A stretch of DNA of 6,596 nt, taken from Smithellaceae bacterium. Lineage in GTDB: Bacteria; Desulfobacterota; Syntrophia; Syntrophales; JAQULV01. The first letter of the stretch is position 1. Every line of letters starts with the position of its first letter. A model generated the notes under the pieces. The model had not been told where the DNA came from and ran no database searches. It worked only from the letters and a program-made list of their open reading frames with translations. Shown here one piece after another: positions 5,401-6,596 of the stretch. The position numbers were made by a program, and so were the translations under genes. The DNA lies in the NCBI GenBank assembly GCA_028718405.1, contig JAQULV010000077.1, forward strand, positions 1 through 6,596. The letters are read 5' to 3'.

Positions 5401-6596
5401 ATGTCGATTCTAGCAAAGGTTGATCCGGAGATTTACAGAGCCATCGCCCTGGAAACGAGGAGGCAGGCCGAAAAGATCGAGCTCATCGCCTCGGAGAACT
5501 TCGTGAGCGAAGCGGTGCTGGAGGCACAGGGCTCGGTGATGACCAACAAGTACGCCGAAGGTTATCCCGGCAAACGCTATTACGGCGGTTGCGAATTTGT
5601 CGACATCGCCGAAGAGCTGGCCATCGAGCGCTGCAAGAGACTCTTCGGCTGCGACCACGTGAACGTCCAGCCCCACTCGGGAACGCAGGCGAACATGGCG
5701 GTCTATTTCTCGGTGCTGCAGCCGGGCGACACGGTCCTGGGCATGAACCTTTCTCACGGCGGCCATCTCTCCCACGGAAGCCCGGCCAACTTCTCCGGTC
5801 GCTTCTACAAGATCGTGCCCTACGGCGTGAGGAAAGATACCGAGCAGATCGACTACGACGAGGTAGAGGCTTTAACGCTCGAGCACAAGCCGAAGATGAT
5901 CGTTGTCGGCGCCAGCGCCTATCCCCGGATCATCGATTTCGATAAATTCCGCCGGGCCGCCGATAAGGTCGGCGCCGTCATCATGGCCGATATCGCCCAC
6001 GTGGCGGGCCTGGTAGCGACAGGCCTTCATCCCTCGCCGATTCCGGTGTGCGAGTTCGTCACCTCCACCACACACAAGACCCTGCGCGGTCCCCGCGGCG
6101 GGCTTGTCATGTGCAAGGAGGCCTTTGCCAAAACGCTCAACAGCCGCGTCTTCCCCGGCATGCAGGGGGGACCCTTGATGCACGTCATCGCCGCCAAGGC
6201 CGTTGCCTTCCAGGAAGCGCTGACCGACGATTTCAAGACCTACCAGCTCCAGATCGTGAAAAACGCGACGGCGATGGCCGAGGCTTTGATCGCCGAGGGA
6301 TTCCGACTGGTCTCCGGCGGCACCGACAACCATCTAATGCTCGTCGATCTCACCGACAAGGACATCACCGGGAAGGACGCTCAGGAAGCACTGGACCGCA
6401 CGGGAATCACCGTGAACAAAAATGGCATCCCCTTCGATACGAGAGGCCCTCAGGTAACGAGCGGCATCCGCATCGGGACACCAGCCGTGACCACCCGCGG
6501 CATGAAGGAAGCCGAGATGAAACTGATTGCCTCCTTCATCGCGCAGGTCCTGAAGTACATAAACGACGAAAAAAAGACCGCCGAGGTGCGCGCCGA
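5401..6596 (+). CDS. glyA: Serine hydroxymethyltransferase (partial at window end)
   Basis: GlyA is a PLP enzyme that converts serine plus tetrahydrofolate to glycine plus 5,10-methylene-tetrahydrofolate, the main source of one-carbon units. There are 398 complete codons of a family length near 415, so only the C-terminal tail is missing. Conserved blocks include [13 protein letters not shown] (27-39), [15 protein letters not shown] (49-63), [13 protein letters not shown] (90-102), [17 protein letters not shown] (117-133), [10 protein letters not shown] (196-205) and the PLP-lysine Lys226 in [33 protein letters not shown] and [15 protein letters not shown] follow. The start is ATG 5401 with AAAGG (5390-5394) 6 nt upstream. 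The 87-nt spacer after rpiB contains a GC palindrome, so glyA may be partly uncoupled from the fab operon. Confidence 0.97.
   Translation, partial: MSILAKVDPEIYRAIALETRRQAEKIELIASENFVSEAVLEAQGSVMTNKYAEGYPGKRYYGGCEFVDIAEELAIERCKRLFGCDHVNVQPHSGTQANMAVYFSVLQPGDTVLGMNLSHGGHLSHGSPANFSGRFYKIVPYGVRKDTEQIDYDEVEALTLEHKPKMIVVGASAYPRIIDFDKFRRAADKVGAVIMADIAHVAGLVATGLHPSPIPVCEFVTSTTHKTLRGPRGGLVMCKEAFAKTLNSRVFPGMQGGPLMHVIAAKAVAFQEALTDDFKTYQLQIVKNATAMAEALIAEGFRLVSGGTDNHLMLVDLTDKDITGKDAQEALDRTGITVNKNGIPFDTRGPQVTSGIRIGTPAVTTRGMKEAEMKLIASFIAQVLKYINDEKKTAEVRA

Overview
The window is a compact, GC-rich bacterial housekeeping segment with no mobile elements, CRISPR arrays or RNA genes that I can see. It holds the 5' part of a glutamyl-tRNA synthetase gene (gltX) on the minus strand. 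Divergently from it, on the plus strand, runs yceD (DUF177) - rpmF - fabD - fabG - acpP - fabF - rpiB - glyA, with glyA cut by the window end. The order fabF-rpiB-glyA behind an rpmF/fab cluster is one I associate with Deltaproteobacteria in the broad sense (Desulfobacterota and relatives, such as Geobacter- or Syntrophus-like bacteria). That placement is an inference from gene order, not a proven identification.

Layout: 1-670 gltX (minus, truncated at its C-terminus). 671-831 is the only sizeable intergenic region (161 nt). It is a divergent promoter region holding a good sigma70-type promoter for gltX and two perfect 9-bp inverted repeats, which I read as candidate operator or promoter architecture. 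832-1565 holds yceD and the ribosomal protein L32 gene rpmF. 1577-4858 holds malonyl-CoA:ACP transacylase, 3-oxoacyl-ACP reductase, acyl carrier protein and 3-oxoacyl-ACP synthase II. 4858-5313 is rpiB, overlapping the fabF stop by one base. 5314-5400 is a spacer with a strong GC palindrome. 5401-6596 is glyA.

How the genes work together: FabD loads malonate from malonyl-CoA onto holo-ACP, FabF condenses malonyl-ACP with acyl-ACP, and FabG reduces the resulting 3-oxoacyl-ACP with NADPH. Four of the core fatty-acid elongation components are therefore encoded side by side, while the dehydratase and enoyl reductase are not here. L32 and YceD connect the cluster to ribosome assembly. RpiB (ribose/ribulose 5-phosphate interconversion) and GlyA (serine/glycine and one-carbon units) feed nucleotide synthesis. 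All the catalytic residues I checked are present, so every complete gene looks functional.

The most notable point is an absence. plsX and fabH, which in many bacteria lie between rpmF and fabD, are missing: only 11 nt separate the rpmF stop from the fabD ATG, and that junction is folded into a small perfect inverted repeat spanning both codons. The rest of the interest lies in the intergenic DNA. I see no evidence for a previously undescribed multi-gene system in this window.
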